Program-made: the position numbers and the translations under genes
Assembly (NCBI GenBank): GCA_950022655.1
Contig: OX465587.1
Location: forward strand, 34,041,716 to 34,105,715
From: Alentia gelatinosa
Lineage: Eukaryota > Annelida > Polychaeta > Phyllodocida > Polynoidae
Direction: 5' to 3'
Length of the DNA stretch: 64,000 bases
The notes under the pieces: model-generated
What the model saw: the letters and a program-made list of their open reading frames with translations, nothing else
The model's database searches: none
Told to the model about the DNA's origin: nothing
In this document: positions 61,521-64,000 of the stretch, piece after piece
How the letters are laid out: every line of letters begins with the position of its first letter
Numbering within the stretch: position 1 is the stretch's first letter

Positions 61521-62817
61521 ACAGTTATTTCAAATTATTCTTCGATTTTTTTCATTTTGGCGTTCTGAATTCAGAGATAAGCAGGACCCAAACAGTTCCC
61601 TTTTTTCTAGCTATCTCTGGCATCTCTCTCAAAACACAATGCTGGTAAAGACCAGACAAATCTAAAATAATTCGTCTAAGAAATGAGAGAGTAAAATACA
61701 GTTATTGGTATTATGCAAATAGTAAACACAAGGGTGAGAACTATGTAAGGTATGTTGTGGTAATCTTTCCTACATGTAGAAAACAAAGCATAAAAAAGGG
61801 AAAAAATACAGACGACAACAGTGAAAAGGAAAAGATAAAAGTATACACTGTAATGACTGCTTTGAACCAACATCATCACGTAAAAAGAGGTTGTGTTATT
61901 TGGATTGAATAAAAGCTGATTGCTGATGAAAGAAAAATAAAGAAAATGAGAGATAAAAAGCTCATTCACACGGAGGAGGTTACCGTAGTGCCCTCTCCTA
62001 CCTCCCCCCCCCCTCCACCTCCTCCCGCACCCTCCGCCTGTTCCTGGCAAGTCGCCACAATTGCCAGCAATTAAGTCGGGCGCCATGATGCTTTGTGAGG
62101 TGCTTGTCTCAGAGCCTTAAACAAATCGCTTGTCTTCGGAACAGAGAACGAGGTTTCTGTTTTTCATATCCCTCACCCACATCCCGGCCCAGGTTGAGAA
62201 ACTCCGAGCAGCTCCGAGCGGCTCGTAGCAGCTCCCAGCAGTTCCCGACAGATAGTAGAACTGGTCTACGATCTCTCTCTTGACCTATCACATTGTTTTC
62301 TATGCACAGAGATCAGACATCAAAATTGTCCATTTTTATTGGTAACAAACCTACTGAATTGAAACAGCCTCCATTTTGTAGTTGCTCCCTCCTATCCTGA
62401 TTTTTACGGTATAGCTGTCATGTGGGGAATTACCCTTATTATTGCTTCTTTTAAAAAAACACCTGTTTATTTATATTGGAGGTTAACGGTGGGCTAGCAA
62501 TCAGCCTCTTTCCACGTAGCTCCATTCTTGTTCCTAACCTGCCCGCATGGTGGCAGAGCGCTCTGAGATATCAGAGATATTGGCTTGGGTTTCAGCAGCC
62601 AATCATAGTGCAGAGTGCATAAACTCAACCTGCAGCGAGTTACCCCTGTGGATTGTATGTAAACTCCTCCAGTAAATAAGCCTCTCCAGTAAATCGGTCT
62701 CCTCTTCACTCATGGTAGTACCTAGTACTCCTGTGTTCACGTTCAGACTCTCATACTTCTATGGTCTACACCTGGGAAATCTGGGCCTCTGATGACTGGC
62801 AGTTTCCGCATATTATC
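61521..62817. other. Unassigned sequence
   Basis: GAGCAGCTCCGAGCGGCTCG and TAGCAGCTCCCAGCAG near 62205-62245 form a short repeat related to 63590-63990. A 136-codon frame at 61676-62086 (minus) is hydrophobic in its second half but has no family resemblance. No gene is called. Confidence 0.4.
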
Positions 62818-62819
62818 GT

Positions 62820-63116
62820 AAAACTGGATGAGTTTAATCCTGGCCACCGTATGCCACGACTGGATTTTGGCATAGTGATTTCATGAGGCGAAGCCGAGTG
62901 AAGTCCAGACCCAAAACTTTAAGAGTGGCATGCGGTGGCCAAGATTAAAACGAATCAGGTTTTGATTTTATCCTACCCCGTCTCCTTGATTTTGGAATAT
63001 TACGTGATAACAATTCTGAATGCCACTAGTGGCAGATAAAACTCTGTATGCCAGTCAGCGTGGCATACGGAAACTCAATGTTAAGCCTATGGGGTTTATA
63101 TTAGGGGTAGGATAAA
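62820..63116 (-). repeat. Hairpin repeat, parts B and A, inverted (copy 16)
   Basis: Part B (62820-62962; CTGGCCACCGTATGCCACGA, apex GAGGCGAAGCCGAGTGAAG, GGTGGCCAAGATTAAAACG) and part A (62967-63116; TTTATCCTACCCC to GGGGTAGGATAAA, CAATGTTAAGCCTATGG). It is the reverse complement of 620-913, with part A 150 bp against 151 bp. Confidence 0.8.
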
Positions 63117-63590
63117 AATTATTATTATATGAAAATCACATGTTTTTATGTTTTTGTCTTTGCTCATATGCTTGAGTATGTATCATCATCATGTATGTCA
63201 TGCATGTGAAAAATATGTATTGATCTAATATTAACATCTCGATGTATGATACTATGCATGGACTAAATGTAAATTATCGTTGGAACTGAAAGCGGTGTTG
63301 CTCAAATAATGTATTTATTCAATTCACAGTGATAACTAACATACTGGTGTCTCCCTGAACACAGAAAGCAATATAGCTGTATAAGGGAGGTGTCAAACCG
63401 CGACGTTTTGTCAGCGAACCCACCTGAATAAAAAAGAGAAAGGCTTTAGATAGTGATAGAGTTGGGCATTACCAGAAGTCGCTGGCCAGCCCATTCCTCC
63501 TCTTGTAAGTATGATAGGACATATTGAACGTTATACTACCCAAACAAATCTAACTTACCCCTCCTAGCACCTCCAAGCAATACTGAATGG
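63117..63590. other. Unassigned sequence with a SINE tail
   Basis: AAGTATGATAGGACATATTG, AACGTTATACTACCC and CAAACAAAT at about 63506-63548 are the last 40 bp of a SINE. Otherwise no gene. Confidence 0.5.
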
Positions 63591-64000
63591 TGCCAAGCTA
63601 CAGTTCTGAGCAGCTTTGAGCAGCACTGAGTAGTTCTGAGCAACACTGAACAGCTTCAAGCAACTGCGAGTCATTCTGAGCAGTTGTGAGGGGCTCCGAG
63701 CAGTTCTGTGCAGCTCATGACAGATGGTCATGGAGTTGGTCTTTGCTGCAGGTTTTTGGCTGTCCAATTCCTCCCCAAATCTGCACTGAAGTCTCAGAGT
63801 GGCCCAAACATCTCTGAGCATTGCCAAGCAGTTCCGAGTAGCTCCAAGTATTGACAGACAGTGATAGAGTTGTTTATTTCTGCAGGTTTTTGGTCGGCCA
63901 ATTCCTAGCACAAACTGCCCTGAAGTATCAAAGTGGCCCAAACATCTCTGAGCATTGCTAAGCAGTTCCGAGTAAGTCTGAGTACTGACAGACAGGGAAA
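63591..64000. repeat. About 10-bp GAGCAGTTCT repeat with a 125-bp duplication
   Basis: Units TCTGAGCAGC/TTGAGCAGTT are followed by two copies of a longer block (GGTTTTTGGCTGTCCAATTC and CAGAGTGGCCCAAACATCTC at about 63753-63875; repeated from about 63881 to the window end). Confidence 0.8.

Noticed and set aside
61676..62086. 136-codon minus-strand frame with a hydrophobic stretch
   Set aside because: Phe/Tyr/Ile-rich from AT-rich DNA and Gly/Arg-rich from a C-tract; no family resemblance or supporting context.

Overview
This is a window of animal nuclear DNA, not a microbial operon region. It has no dense coding, long low-coding stretches, very abundant minisatellites, tRNA-derived SINEs, hairpin repeats and MITE-like elements, one large tyrosine-recombinase (YR) retrotransposon and one decayed LINE. 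The SINE tails (ending in a GACGTTAAA motif and CAAA repeats), the Ngaro/DIRS-like element and the CpG-rich patches carrying NRF1, ETS, YY1, E2F and NF-Y motifs fit a marine invertebrate, perhaps a mollusc or another lophotrochozoan. That placement is an inference. I found no host protein-coding exon that I can defend, and no true tRNA, rRNA or CRISPR.

Layout. 0-5 kb: hairpin repeats and MITE fragments. 5-10.2 kb: four long minisatellites around a CpG patch and a TIR element. 10.5-13 kb: a TGATCA-rich MITE, SINEs and a (TA)n tract. 13.2-17.5 kb (minus strand): an open-frame Gag / RT-RNase H / tyrosine-recombinase retrotransposon, with a 34-bp tandem array of TGACGTCA sites upstream of its gag. 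19.4-21.3 kb: two minisatellites. 21.8-27.3 kb: hairpin repeats, nested SINEs and CpG patches. 29.6-30.5 kb: an uninterrupted CCCT microsatellite of about 890 bp. 30.9-34.9 kb: 55-bp and 68-bp minisatellites. 36-44 kb: MITEs, a 32-bp array of CCAAT boxes and a LINE relic. 45-54 kb: SINEs, hairpin repeats and a TATACGCC-rich block with local copy-paste duplications. 54.7-64 kb: further minisatellites, SINEs, CpG patches and hairpin repeats.

Two signals stand out. First, the retrotransposon carries a textbook -1 ribosomal frameshift signal between gag and pol: an in-phase A_AAA_AAC heptamer, a 6-nt spacer and a GC-rich hairpin whose loop holds the gag stop, with pol open in exactly the -1 frame. 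Second, the window is seeded with a two-part repeat that I do not recognise. Part A is 130-250 bp with TTTATC-type inverted ends. Part B, directly beside it, is a long imperfect hairpin. Arm sequences differ completely between subfamilies, yet each keeps pairing and keeps a similar short apical motif (ACTCGGCTTCGCCTC-like).

The window also records its own history through nested insertions with target-site duplications: SINE in SINE, SINE in a part-A repeat, SINE in a minisatellite, and an hAT-like MITE placed exactly between parts A and B.
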